NCBI GenBank assembly: GCA_943370145.1
Contig: CALRPY020000032.1
Span: 1 to 51,131 of the forward strand
DNA from: Ga0077536 sp943370145
GTDB taxonomy: Bacteria > Pseudomonadota > Gammaproteobacteria > Ga0077536
Reading direction: 5' to 3'
Length of the DNA stretch: 51,131 nucleotides
The position numbers and the translations under genes are program-made. The notes under the pieces were generated by a model. The model saw only the letters and a program-made list of their open reading frames with translations. It had not been told where the DNA came from and searched no databases. Positions 25,974 to 33,713 of this stretch are shown piece by piece (position 1 is the first letter of the stretch; every line of letters starts with the position of its first letter).

Positions 25974-26209
25974 GGCTTGAAGGGCTGGAGCCGGCCTACC
26001 CACTGCGCCAGGTCGGCGTCGGGTGGGGCGCTGCGCCCCATGAGCCAGTCGTAGATATCGAGATCGTTCTGGTCGAGCAGGCGCTCGAAGCTCGCGAGTT
26101 CCTCCTCGCTGAAGCCTTCGAAGCCGTGCTCGAGAAAGCGGCCGAAGACGAGGTCGAGTTCGCGGATGCCGCGACGGCAACGCCACTGCATCCGCTTCGT
26201 CACGGCCAT
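25970..26209 (-). CDS. sdhE: FAD assembly factor SdhE (YgfY)
   Basis: 79 residues, all helical, with the signature RRGIRELD at residues 13-20 and the conserved DQNDLDIYDWLMG block. SdhE binds SdhA and promotes covalent FAD attachment. It lies seven bases after sdhB and overlaps ygfZ, so it belongs to the operon. The length matches the family (80-90). Confidence 0.95.
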   Translation of the reverse strand: MAVTKRMQWRCRRGIRELDLVFGRFLEHGFEGFSEEELASFERLLDQNDLDIYDWLMGRSAPPDADLAQWVGRLQPFKP

Positions 26210-26216
26210 GGCCGAC

Positions 26217-26996
26217 CTACAGTGTGCGGGCCACCATCATCTTCTTGATTTCCGCGATGGCCTTCGCCGGGTTCAGACCCTTCGGACAGGTGTTCGCGCA
26301 GTTCATGATGGTGTGGCAGCGGTAGAGACGGAAGGGATCCTCGAGGTTGTCGAGGCGCTCGCCGGTGGCTTCGTCGCGGCTGTCCGCGAGCCAGCGATAG
26401 GCCTGCAGCAGGATGGCCGGGCCGAGGTAGCGGTCGCCGTTCCACCAGTAGCTCGGGCAGCTCGTGGAGCAGCACGCGCAGAGGATGCACTCGTAGAGGC
26501 CATCGAGCTTGGCGCGGTCTTCCTTGGACTGCAGGCGCTCCCGGTCGGGCGGCGACGTGTCGGTCTGCAGCCAGGGCTTGATCGATGCGTACTGCGCGTA
26601 GAAGTGACGCAGATCCGGCACGAGGTCCTTCTGGACCTCGAGGTGCGGCAGCGGATAGATCTTGACGTCACCCTTCACCGAGTCGATGGCCTTGGTGCAG
26701 GCGAGGGTGTTGGTGCCGTCGATGTTCATTGCGCAGGAACCGCAAATGCCTTCACGGCAGGAGCGGCGGAACGCCAGCGTCGGGTCCAGTTCGTTCTTGA
26801 TGTAGATGATGGCGTCCAGCACCATCGGGCCGCACTTGTCGAGATCGATCTCGTAGGTGTCCACGCGCGGGTTCTCACCCGTGTCCGGATCCCAGCGGTA
26901 GATCCCGAAACGACGCGAGCGCTTCGCACCGTTCGCCGCATTGATGGTGCGGCCGGGGTTGATTTGCGAATTCTTCGGTAAGCCGAACTCAGCCAT
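26217..26996 (-). CDS. sdhB: Succinate dehydrogenase iron-sulfur subunit
   Basis: 259 residues. The [2Fe-2S] cysteines are in SCREGICGSCAMNIDG, the [4Fe-4S] set in CILCACCSTSCPSYWW, and the [3Fe-4S] and second cluster ligands in CHTIMNCANTCPKGLNPAKA. Carries electrons from SdhA flavin to the quinone at SdhCD. The N-terminus is about 20 residues longer than in E. coli. It is 25 bases downstream of sdhA. Confidence 0.97.
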   Translation of the reverse strand: MAEFGLPKNSQINPGRTINAANGAKRSRRFGIYRWDPDTGENPRVDTYEIDLDKCGPMVLDAIIYIKNELDPTLAFRRSCREGICGSCAMNIDGTNTLACTKAIDSVKGDVKIYPLPHLEVQKDLVPDLRHFYAQYASIKPWLQTDTSPPDRERLQSKEDRAKLDGLYECILCACCSTSCPSYWWNGDRYLGPAILLQAYRWLADSRDEATGERLDNLEDPFRLYRCHTIMNCANTCPKGLNPAKAIAEIKKMMVARTL

Positions 26997-27021
26997 ACAT
27001 TCCTCGCGCGATCTCTTGCTG

Positions 27022-28806
27022 TCAGTACGTGCGCTTCTTCAGCGGCACGACTTCGACCTCGTCGGTCAGGGTGTACATGTGCACCGGGCGGTAGTCGAAG
27101 CTCACCTTGCCCTGTTCGTCCAGCCAGGTCAGCGTGTGCTTGTGCCAGTTCACGTCGTCGCGCTCGGGGTAGTCCTCGCGCGCGTGGGCGCCGCGGCTTT
27201 CCTTGCGGTTCTCGGCCGCGTGGATGCTGGTCACGGCGCTGCCGAGCAGGTTGTCCAGTTCCAGCGTTTCCACGAGATCGGTGTTCCAGATCAGCGAGCG
27301 ATCGGTGACCTTGACCTTCTCGAAGGCCTTGGCGACCTCGTCGAGTTTCTGGCAGCCCTCGCGCAGCGAATCGCCGGTGCGGAACACCGCAGCGTAGTTC
27401 TGCATCGTCCGCTGCATCTCGTTGCGCAGTTTGGCGGTCGGCTCGCTGCCGTTCGCATGCCGCAGGCGATCGAAGCGGTCGAGCACCTTCTCGGTCGCGT
27501 GCTTCGGCAGCGAGGGGTGCGGGCTGTCCGGCTTGATCTCGGCGGCGCAGCGCTTCGCGGCTGCGCGGCCGAAGACCACGAGATCGAGCAGGGAGTTCGA
27601 ACCCAGGCGGTTCGCGCCGTGCACCGACACGCAGGCGGCCTCGCCAATTGCCATCAGGCCGGGCACTTCGCAGTCCGGATTGCCGTCCTTCAGGGTCACG
27701 ACGTTGCCGTGGTAGTTCGTCTGGATGCCGCCCATGTTGTAGTGGACGGTCGGCAGCACAGGGATCGGTTCGCGCGTCACGTCGACGCCGGCGAAGATGC
27801 GCGCCGACTCGGCGATGCCGGGCAGGCGTTCCTCGATGACCTCCGCGCCGAGGTGCTCGAGGTGCAGGTGGATATGGTCGGACAGCGAGCCGACCCCGCG
27901 ACCTTCGCGGATTTCGATCGTCATCGAGCGCGACACGACGTCGCGCGATGCAAGGTCCTTCGCGTTCGGCGCATAGCGCTCCATGAAGCGCTCGCCCTTG
28001 GAGTTCGTGAGATACCCGCCTTCACCGCGCACGCCTTCGGTGATGAGGCAGCCCGCGCCGTAGATGCCGGTCGGATGGAACTGGGTGAACTCCATGTCCT
28101 GCAGCGGCAGCCCGGCGCGCAGCACCATGCCGTTGCCGTCGCCGGTGCAGGTGTGCGCGGACGTGCAGGAGAAGTAGGCGCGGCCATAGCCGCCGGTCGC
28201 GAGGACGACGGAGTGGGCGCGGAACAGGTGCAGCGTGCCGTCCTCGAGATTCCACGCCATGACACCGCGGCACACGCCGTTGTCCATGATGAGGTCGATC
28301 GCGAAGTATTCGATGAAGAACTCGGCGTTGAAGCGCAGCGACTGCTGGTAAAGCGTGTGCAGGATCGCATGGCCCGTGCGGTCGGCGGCGGCGCAGGTGC
28401 GCTGCGCGATGCCCTCGCCGTAATTCGTCGTCATGCCGCCGAACGGCCGCTGGTAGATGCGCCCGTCATCGGTGCGCGAGAACGGCACGCCGTAGTGCTC
28501 GAGTTCGATCACGGCCGGAATGGCTTCACGGCACATGTATTCGATTGCGTCCTGGTCGCCCAGCCAGTCGGACCCCTTGATGGTGTCGTACATGTGCCAG
28601 CGCCAGTCGTCCGGGCCCATGTTGGCGAGCGCGGCGCTCATGCCCCCCTGGGCAGCGACGGTGTGGCTGCGGGTCGGGAAGACCTTCGTGATGCAGGCCG
28701 TCTTAAGGCCTTCGGCTGCCATGCCGAACGTCGCGCGCAGGCCGGCGCCACCGGCGCCCACCACGACCACGTCGTACTTGTGTTCAATGATCTGGTAGGA
28801 GGACAT
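27022..28806 (-). CDS. sdhA: Succinate dehydrogenase flavoprotein subunit
   Basis: 594 residues. FAD fold VVVGAGGAGLRATFGMAAEG; the flavin-linking His is in TRSHTVAAQGGMSAALAN; substrate residues are in HPTGIYGAG and GANRLGSNSLLDLVVFGRAA; the capping-domain end is intact. Oxidises succinate to fumarate on the inner face of the membrane. Starts three bases after the sdhD stop. The complementary strand carries a very long open frame that is only a shadow of this gene. Confidence 0.98.
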   Translation of the reverse strand: MSSYQIIEHKYDVVVVGAGGAGLRATFGMAAEGLKTACITKVFPTRSHTVAAQGGMSAALANMGPDDWRWHMYDTIKGSDWLGDQDAIEYMCREAIPAVIELEHYGVPFSRTDDGRIYQRPFGGMTTNYGEGIAQRTCAAADRTGHAILHTLYQQSLRFNAEFFIEYFAIDLIMDNGVCRGVMAWNLEDGTLHLFRAHSVVLATGGYGRAYFSCTSAHTCTGDGNGMVLRAGLPLQDMEFTQFHPTGIYGAGCLITEGVRGEGGYLTNSKGERFMERYAPNAKDLASRDVVSRSMTIEIREGRGVGSLSDHIHLHLEHLGAEVIEERLPGIAESARIFAGVDVTREPIPVLPTVHYNMGGIQTNYHGNVVTLKDGNPDCEVPGLMAIGEAACVSVHGANRLGSNSLLDLVVFGRAAAKRCAAEIKPDSPHPSLPKHATEKVLDRFDRLRHANGSEPTAKLRNEMQRTMQNYAAVFRTGDSLREGCQKLDEVAKAFEKVKVTDRSLIWNTDLVETLELDNLLGSAVTSIHAAENRKESRGAHAREDYPERDDVNWHKHTLTWLDEQGKVSFDYRPVHMYTLTDEVEVVPLKKRTY

Positions 28807-28809
28807 CGA

Positions 28810-29193
28810 TCAACCCAGTGCTAGCGAGATTTTCAGGACGGACACGATGGCGACGAGCGCGCCGAGACCGGCGGCCAATCGCAGGGCGATCTGCAGCGCG
28901 ATCTGCTTGAAGGCCGTGTGGACGTAGTCTTCGATCACGACCTGCAGGCCCAGTTGCAGGTGCCAGAACAGCAGCACCGCCAGTGCGATCAGCAGCACGG
29001 TGACGTGCGGGGCGGCCACCCATGCGACGACCTCCGCGTGCGTGCCGTTGAACACGCACAGCAGCGAGATCACGAACCACAGCGAAATCGGCACCAGCGC
29101 GATGGCGGTGATGCGTTGCAGCCTCCAGTGATGGACGCCTTCCTTCGCGCTGCCGAGTCCCTTGACCCGGCCCAGGTCACTGCGCAGGCTCAT
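28810..29193 (-). CDS. sdhD: Succinate dehydrogenase membrane anchor subunit
   Basis: 127 residues from the ATG at 29193, which overlaps the sdhC stop (ATGA); an upstream extension of the frame lies within sdhC. Three membrane helices, with GVHHWRLQRITAIALVPISL at the quinone side, a possible haem His in LLFWHLQLGLQVV and IEDYVH at the second loop. Together with SdhC it binds ubiquinone. Confidence 0.93.
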   Translation of the reverse strand: MSLRSDLGRVKGLGSAKEGVHHWRLQRITAIALVPISLWFVISLLCVFNGTHAEVVAWVAAPHVTVLLIALAVLLFWHLQLGLQVVIEDYVHTAFKQIALQIALRLAAGLGALVAIVSVLKISLALG

Positions 29194-29582
29194 GCGGCAC
29201 CTCCCGGTACTGCGAACACGTAGCCCCAGACGAGCAGCGTCAGCACGACCGACACGGCGAGTACCGTGTAGCCGGACGCATAGGCGGTCGGGATGTCGAG
29301 ACCACGCCCGGCATCCCAGCACAGGTGCCGGATGCCGTTGCTCAGGTGATAGAAGAAGGCCCAGGTCCAGCCGACCAGCACCAGCTTGACGATGACCATG
29401 TCGAACACGGACTGCGCCGCCTGGTACTGCTCGGCGCCGCTTGCGGCGGCGGCGAGCCAGAACAGGAGCACCAGCGTGCCGAGGCTCAGGAAGATGCCGG
29501 TCATGCGGTGGGTGATCGACATCACGCTGGTGAGCTGAGGCCGGTAAATCTGCAGGTGCGGAGAAATGGGTCGGTTGCTCAT
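29190..29582 (-). CDS. sdhC: Succinate dehydrogenase cytochrome b556 subunit
   Basis: 130 residues. The N-terminal block SPHLQIYRPQLTSVMSITHR is diagnostic for SdhC, and the haem His lies in FFYHLSNGIRHLCWDAGRG. Three membrane helices. It is preceded by an 80-base gap after the SDHAF4-like gene, which contains a hairpin. Confidence 0.95.
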   Translation of the reverse strand: MSNRPISPHLQIYRPQLTSVMSITHRMTGIFLSLGTLVLLFWLAAAASGAEQYQAAQSVFDMVIVKLVLVGWTWAFFYHLSNGIRHLCWDAGRGLDIPTAYASGYTVLAVSVVLTLLVWGYVFAVPGGAA

Positions 29583-29646
29583 ATCCGTCGACTACGTGTC
29601 AGGGTCTGGTTTGGATCCGCGATGCCGGGGCCCGCGGACTTCGTGC

Positions 29647-29664
29647 AGCCCGCAGGCGCGGGCT
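29647..29664 (-). other. Hairpin between the SDHAF4-like gene and sdhC
   Basis: Perfect seven-base stem AGCCCGC (29647-29653) with GCGGGCT (29658-29664) and a four-base loop, overlapping the SDHAF4 stop codon. No T-tract follows on the minus strand. It may act as an mRNA processing or stability site that sets different levels for the first gene and sdhCDAB. Confidence 0.4.
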
Positions 29665-29827
29665 AAAAGTCGATGCAGCGGCCTTTGCGTTCCCAGTCGC
29701 CGTAACGGGTCGGTTCCGGGCCGCTCGGGCCGCCGAACTCCTCGGGCTTGCCGGTCGACTCCGTGACGGGTTCGGGCTTTGCCTCGGGTGCCTGTTCGGG
29801 GCTTCTGATTGCAGCTGGGTCGCTCAT
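29663..29827 (-). CDS. SDHAF4/DUF1674-type succinate dehydrogenase assembly factor
   Basis: 54 residues. The first 28 are disordered (Pro/Glu rich). The C-terminus EFGGPSGPEPTRYGDWERKG followed by RCIDF is the DUF1674/SDHAF4 signature (GPEPTRYGDWE). SDHAF4 proteins bind flavinylated SdhA and promote its joining with SdhB. The ATG at 29827 has GGAAGA ten bases upstream; an in-frame extension upstream is not needed for the family. First gene of the sdh operon, 85 bases after a good promoter. Confidence 0.88.
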   Translation of the reverse strand: MSDPAAIRSPEQAPEAKPEPVTESTGKPEEFGGPSGPEPTRYGDWERKGRCIDF

Positions 29828-29918
29828 GCCGTGCCGATCTTCCGGGTGATGTGCTGGTGCTTCAGACGCCGTGCGCAGCCACCATTCGGTACCGTCCGGC
29901 GGCGCGTGGGTCGGGGCT

Positions 29919-29947
29919 AGTATCTTTTGTGGGCTCAATGATTTCAA
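29919..29947 (-). promoter_or_regulatory. Promoter of the sdh operon
   Basis: On the minus strand TTGAAA (29947-29942), a 17-base spacer and GATACT (29924-29919). The -35 matches 5 of 6 and the -10 matches 4 of 6 consensus positions. The transcript would start near 29912, giving a leader of about 85 bases before the first gene. Confidence 0.55.
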
Positions 29948-30002
29948 GCGACCGTGCCGCCTGCAGCGGGCGCCGCCGCGAGCTCTGCTATGCTCCACCG
30001 CG

Positions 30003-30488
30003 ATGCCTCATTCGCTGCCTCCCGTCCGTCTCGCACCCGCGCAGTCGCGCGGGCTTCTGCGATGGCTTTGCGCGACGCATGGCGTCGCCGCCCTGCTTGC
30101 GCTGATGGCCTGCGGTATCGACGCCACGGGCCTGCTGCTGACCGGTGCGCTCGGCCTGCACCTGTTGCAGGTTCTCGAGTCGCTGCGTCGCCAGGAGGCG
30201 GCGCTGGGCGCCGTGCTGCTCGACAGCGCCGGCGCGTGGCGCCTGCAATGGCGCGACGGCACGGCCGACAGCGCGAGCCTCCTGCCGTCGCCGATCGTCA
30301 CTGCCTGGTTCACCTGCATTCGCCTGCGCTCGTGCACGGGGCGCGGCGTCGTGACGCTGGTCCTCACACCGGACAACATCGACGCCGCGAGCTTCCGCCG
30401 GCTGCGCATGCGCCTGCTGTGGGCGCCTGTCGCCCGGACCGGAACGCGGGCCTCAGATCCCGCTGCGCTCGCGCCACGCGAGCCATAG
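30003..30488 (+). CDS. ygfX: YgfX-like inner membrane protein
   Basis: 161 residues. Two membrane helices near the N-terminus (GLLRWLCATHGVAALLALMA and IDATGLLLTGALGLHLLQVL), then a soluble beta part with WRLQWRDG, TCIRLRS and VTLVLTPDNIDAASFRRLRM near the end. This is the YgfX (CptA) pattern, ending in a D-x(2)-D-x(3)-F/W-R-x-LR block. In E. coli ygfX sits next to sdhE and the pair has been described as a toxin-antitoxin affecting FtsZ/MreB, a claim that competes with SdhE's role in flavinylation. Here ygfX is not beside sdhE but diverges from the head of the sdh operon. Its last 36 bases overlap the end of the convergent synthase-like gene. Confidence 0.7.
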   Translation: MPHSLPPVRLAPAQSRGLLRWLCATHGVAALLALMACGIDATGLLLTGALGLHLLQVLESLRRQEAALGAVLLDSAGAWRLQWRDGTADSASLLPSPIVTAWFTCIRLRSCTGRGVVTLVLTPDNIDAASFRRLRMRLLWAPVARTGTRASDPAALAPREP

Positions 30489-31283
30489 CTTGCGCAGTGG
30501 CGTCAGCTCGACGCGCCTGTCCCATACGCGGCTGCCGTCCGCCTGAACTTCCTCGAGCGTCGCGCAGGCCAGGCGCGCGAGCGTCGCGAGCGGACGCAGG
30601 CGCCGCCGCTCGCGCAGCGCGGCGAGTTCGCGACGCAGGGCCGCAATCGAGTGCTCTATATCCAGCGCCATGACGCGTGCATACCAGTCGCCATCGTCGA
30701 GCGGGGCGTGCGTGGCGGAGGCCTCGGCCTGCTGCACGCTGTCCTGCGCCAGCAGTGCGGCGCCGCCTGCGACATGGCGCCGCGTATCGCGCAGCGCATA
30801 GGCTTCCTCGATCCGGCTGCCCAGGCGGCGCGCGGTTGTCGCGGCGGCGAGGTCGAGCGCTGCGCACTGCGCGTTGACCAGTTGCCACAAGGGGCCGTGC
30901 GCCGCATCGAAGGCGGCGAAGCGTTCGTCGCGCGTCGCGAAGCGCACGGTGTCGAGCAGCGACGCGATGCCGTCGACGAGTGCGAGCACGGCGTCGGGCA
31001 GGGTCGGTACTTCGTCCAGCATCGCGTGAAGGCTCGTCGTCAGCGCATGGCGGGGCGTGCCACGCGCGAGCCGCGCAATTTCCTCCCGCCACCATGCGAG
31101 CTTGGTCGCCGCGATTTCGGGGCTGGAACAGCTCGCGGGCACGCGGGCGATCTCCCCGCGCAGGGATTCGACCAGCGCGATCAGCGGGCGGCGCCGCGGT
31201 GGCAGGTACAGCTGCGCGTAGTACAGGTCCGTGCCGGGCCGTGGCAGGTACTCGGCGAGGGCATGCGCATGAACGTCGCTCAT
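30453..31283 (-). CDS. Squalene/phytoene-synthase-like protein with degenerate aspartate motifs
   Basis: 276 residues from the ATG at 31283 (ATGA overlap with gph). Family traits include DLYYAQLYLPPRRRPLIALV, AATKLAWWREEIARLARG-TPRH and LGSRIEEAYALRDTRRHVAG. However the first DxxxD metal motif of active head-to-head synthases, normally right after the first block, is replaced by LVESLRGEIARVP, and the second retains only LRDTRRH. It thus resembles the non-catalytic branch that includes mitochondrial NDUFAF6, a complex I assembly factor. It therefore probably does not supply carotenoid precursor for the operon at 15441-24049. A lipid-binding or respiratory assembly role is inferred. Its 3' end overlaps ygfX convergently. 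Confidence 0.7.
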   Translation of the reverse strand: MSDVHAHALAEYLPRPGTDLYYAQLYLPPRRRPLIALVESLRGEIARVPASCSSPEIAATKLAWWREEIARLARGTPRHALTTSLHAMLDEVPTLPDAVLALVDGIASLLDTVRFATRDERFAAFDAAHGPLWQLVNAQCAALDLAAATTARRLGSRIEEAYALRDTRRHVAGGAALLAQDSVQQAEASATHAPLDDGDWYARVMALDIEHSIAALRRELAALRERRRLRPLATLARLACATLEEVQADGSRVWDRRVELTPLRKLWLAWRERSGI

Positions 31284-31978
31284 GTGGGCGGGTGGGTGTC
31301 CAGGTGTCGCGCCAGCCAGGCCATGATGGCTGCCGGGCTGGCGACCAGATCCGACGCCTGCCAGCGCAGCGGATCCTCGCCCGGTCCGATGTAGCCGTAG
31401 GTCGCGACCAGCGTGCGCATGCCAGCCTGGCGTCCCGCGCTGACGTCGCGCTCGGCGTCGCCGATGTAGACGCAGTCGACGGGATCGCACGCGAGCGCGC
31501 GCGCCGCGTGCAGCAGCGGCGCCGGGTGCGGCTTGCGTTCGGGCAGGGTATCGCCGCTGACCACGCAGGACGGCTGCCAGCCGAGCCCGAGCTTCTCCAG
31601 CAGCGGCGTCGTGAGCCAGCCCGGCTTGTTGGTGACGATGCCCCAGCGCAGGCCGCGCGCCTCGATGTCGTCGAGCAGCGCATCCATGCCCGGGAACAGG
31701 CTCGTGTCGTCGGCGACGTGTGCGTGATAGGCGTCGAGCAGGGCGAGCCGTGCAGTTTCGAATTCCTCGCTGTCCTCCGCGAAGGAGAAGCCGAGGCGGG
31801 TCAGCGCATACGAACCGTGCGATACCCATGGCCGGATCGCGGCATGGGGCAGGGGCGGCAGTGCGTAGGCCGCCCTGACGCGGTTCAGCGCCGCCGCGAG
31901 ATCGGGCGCGGTGTCGAGCAGCGTCCCGTCGAGGTCGAACAGCACGCCGCGCAGCGTGCGACCGGCCGTTTGCGTCAC
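31280..31978 (-). CDS. gph: Phosphoglycolate phosphatase (HAD family)
   Basis: 232 residues, start GTG at 31978 overlapping the ubiG stop (GTGA). HAD motifs: I LFDLDGTLLDTAPDL, II GIVTNKPG, III LPERKPHPAPL and IV CVYIGDAERDVSAGRQAG. The first nine residues before motif I are short as expected. The ubiG-gph order is common in gammaproteobacteria. Removes 2-phosphoglycolate in the cytoplasm; closely related MupP-type phosphatases (MurNAc-6-P) are an alternative because they also sit beside ubiG in pseudomonads. Confidence 0.85.
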   Translation of the reverse strand: MTQTAGRTLRGVLFDLDGTLLDTAPDLAAALNRVRAAYALPPLPHAAIRPWVSHGSYALTRLGFSFAEDSEEFETARLALLDAYHAHVADDTSLFPGMDALLDDIEARGLRWGIVTNKPGWLTTPLLEKLGLGWQPSCVVSGDTLPERKPHPAPLLHAARALACDPVDCVYIGDAERDVSAGRQAGMRTLVATYGYIGPGEDPLRWQASDLVASPAAIMAWLARHLDTHPPT

Positions 31979-32706
31979 TGCCGGACCCTGGCGTGCACGA
32001 GGTAGTTGACGTCGATGTCGCGCCCCAGGCGCGCCTCGCGGGTGAACGGGTTGTAGTGCATGCCCGCGGTGCGCACGAGCTCGAAACCCGCGTCGCGCAG
32101 CCAGCGCGCGAGCTCGGACGGGCGGATGAAGCTGCGATAGGCGTGCGTGCCCTTCGGCAGCAGGCGCAGCAGGTATTCGGCGCCCAGGATCGCGCTGGCA
32201 TAGGCGCGTGGCGTCCGGTTCAGCGTCGCGACGAAGAGGTCGCCGTCCTCGGTCATCACGTCGCGGCACGCCGCGAGCAGCGCCGCGGGCGAGGGCACGT
32301 GCTCCAGCAGCTCCATGCACGTGACGAGGGGGTAGGGCGCCGCCGGCCGGTGCGCTTCGAGGGTCTCGGCGACGTAAGCGATGTCGGCGCCGCTGATCGC
32401 GGCGTGTTCGCGCGCGGCGGCGATGCATGCCGCGCTGCCGTCGAGGCCGGTCACCTGTGCGCCGCGTGCGGCCAGTGCTTCGCTGAGGATGCCGCCACCG
32501 CAGCCGAGGTCCAGCACCCGCCGCCCGCGCAGCTCGACCTGCGCGGCGATGAACTCGATGCGGCACGGGTTGATTTCGTGCAGCGTGCGGCTCGGGCCCT
32601 CGCGGTCCCACCAGTCCGCGGCCAGCGCGGAGAACTTGGCGATCTCATCGGGGTCGAGGTTATTCACTGCTGTGCTCCCGGCTGGCGCCGTCGGTCTAGG
32701 GTTCAT
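31975..32706 (-). CDS. ubiG: Ubiquinone biosynthesis O-methyltransferase UbiG
   Basis: 243 residues. NNLDPDEIAKFSALAADWWD at the N-terminus and HEINPCRIEFI are UbiG-specific. The SAM site has VLDLGCGGGILSEALAARGA; CMELLEHVPSPAALLA, HAYRSFIRPSELARWLRDAG and the DVNYLVHARV end follow. Catalyses both O-methylations of ubiquinone synthesis at the membrane. The ATG overlaps the preceding stop (ATGA). Its presence shows a ubiquinone-based respiratory chain, in line with the sdh genes nearby. Confidence 0.95.
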   Translation of the reverse strand: MNPRPTAPAGSTAVNNLDPDEIAKFSALAADWWDREGPSRTLHEINPCRIEFIAAQVELRGRRVLDLGCGGGILSEALAARGAQVTGLDGSAACIAAAREHAAISGADIAYVAETLEAHRPAAPYPLVTCMELLEHVPSPAALLAACRDVMTEDGDLFVATLNRTPRAYASAILGAEYLLRLLPKGTHAYRSFIRPSELARWLRDAGFELVRTAGMHYNPFTREARLGRDIDVNYLVHARVRQ

Positions 32707-32927
32707 TCGATGTCGAAGTCGGTCAATGGTCGCGTGAGGTGGACGGTATCGCCAAGATGCGACGGGATTTCCTCCTCGGGTGCCGTCTCCACGACCTTGG
32801 GCGGCTGCGAGGCGATGCCCGCGACGGCCTCGTCGATCAGCCGCCGCCGCTCCACGATGTAGGTGCGGCGGTCGATGCGTTGTTCGGCGTGCGCGCGGGC
32901 GAGCATGCGCAGCAGCGATTCGGTCAT
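32703..32927 (-). CDS. Small unknown protein between a PP2C phosphatase gene and ubiG
   Basis: 74 residues; I recognise no family. The first half is a basic amphipathic helix region (LLRMLARAHAEQRIDRRTYI), the second half acidic and probably disordered, ending TDFDIE. It starts on the base after the phosphatase stop and overlaps ubiG (ATGA), so it is co-translated with both. Good ORF composition and tight packing support a real gene. Confidence 0.65.
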   Translation of the reverse strand: MTESLLRMLARAHAEQRIDRRTYIVERRRLIDEAVAGIASQPPKVVETAPEEEIPSHLGDTVHLTRPLTDFDIE

Positions 32928-33656
32928 CTATCGGGCTCCTGGCTGGTCACTGGAAATCTCGACCAGGCATACCGACACGTTGTCCGTGCCGCCGCGCTCG
33001 AGCGCGAGGTCCACCAGCAGGTCCGCTGCGCGCTGCAGGTCTGGCTGGCGCAGGCCCTGCGCGATCTCGGCGGCGGATACGTGCTTGTCGAGGCCGTCGG
33101 ATGACAGGAGGAAGCGATCGCCGGCGCGCAGTTCGGCCATGTCGCAGTCCAGGTACAGCGGCTCGCTCGCGCCGACGGCGCGCGTGATCAGATTGGCGTC
33201 CGGGTGCAGATGGACGTTCTCCCGCGTGAGGAGCCCCATCTGCACGTAGCGCTCGACCTGCGAGTGGTCGGTACTAAGCTGCTCGAGCTGGCCGTCCCGC
33301 TGGCGGTAAAGCCGGCTGTCGCCGGCCCACAGGAATGCGCAGTGGCGCCCGCACGCGAGCAGCGTGACGATCGTGCTGCCGATCACCTGCCGGCGCAGTC
33401 GTGACAGCTCGAGGAGCCGTTCGTTGACACCGAGGATGCTGTGTTCGGCGAATTCGACCAGGGTGCTGAGGTCACGCTGGGGACGCAGGCGGCCCAGCGC
33501 CTCGACGAGCATCTGGCTCGCGAGGTCACCCGCCGAGTGCCCGCCCATGCCGTCGGCCACCGCCCAGATGCCGATGTCGGGTCGATCGAGCGTCGCGTCC
33601 TCGTTGACCTTGCGGATGAGCCCGACGTGGCTCGCGTGCACGGATCGCCACTGCAT
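32928..33656 (-). CDS. PP2C-type serine/threonine protein phosphatase
   Basis: 242 residues from the ATG at 33656, with AGGAG nine bases upstream; an in-frame ATG 33 bases earlier is not supported. Metal-binding motifs: VRKVNED-like IRKVNEDA, the central VADGMGGHSAGDLAS, FLWAGDSRLYRQRDGQLEQL, FLLSSDGLDKHVS and GGTDNVSVCLVEI. It is a soluble Stp1/PppA-type phosphatase. It follows a cyclase-FHA gene by 57 bases; FHA domains bind phosphothreonine, so the two could act in one phosphorylation pathway. No Ser/Thr kinase is in the window. Confidence 0.92.
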   Translation of the reverse strand: MQWRSVHASHVGLIRKVNEDATLDRPDIGIWAVADGMGGHSAGDLASQMLVEALGRLRPQRDLSTLVEFAEHSILGVNERLLELSRLRRQVIGSTIVTLLACGRHCAFLWAGDSRLYRQRDGQLEQLSTDHSQVERYVQMGLLTRENVHLHPDANLITRAVGASEPLYLDCDMAELRAGDRFLLSSDGLDKHVSAAEIAQGLRQPDLQRAADLLVDLALERGGTDNVSVCLVEISSDQPGAR

Positions 33657-33713
33657 CTCAGGGACTCCTCGCGGCGGTGTTGCGATCACGCGATTGTGGC
33701 TCCGGGCGGTGCA

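Noticed and set aside
27590..27620. GTTCGAACCC string resembling a tRNA T-loop
   Set aside because: It lies within the intact sdhA gene and no tRNA cloverleaf surrounds it.
26941..28824. Long plus-strand open frame of 627 codons opposite sdhA
   Set aside because: sdhA is certain on the minus strand; this frame has the antisense composition typical of high-GC shadows.
25970..30488. sdhE and ygfX as a toxin-antitoxin pair
   Set aside because: They are not adjacent here; sdhE is embedded in the sdh operon, so the assembly-factor role is the simpler reading.
30453..31283. Considered as the missing carotenoid/squalene synthase for the 15441-24049 operon
   Set aside because: The metal-binding aspartates are missing and it is embedded in an unrelated operon on the other strand.
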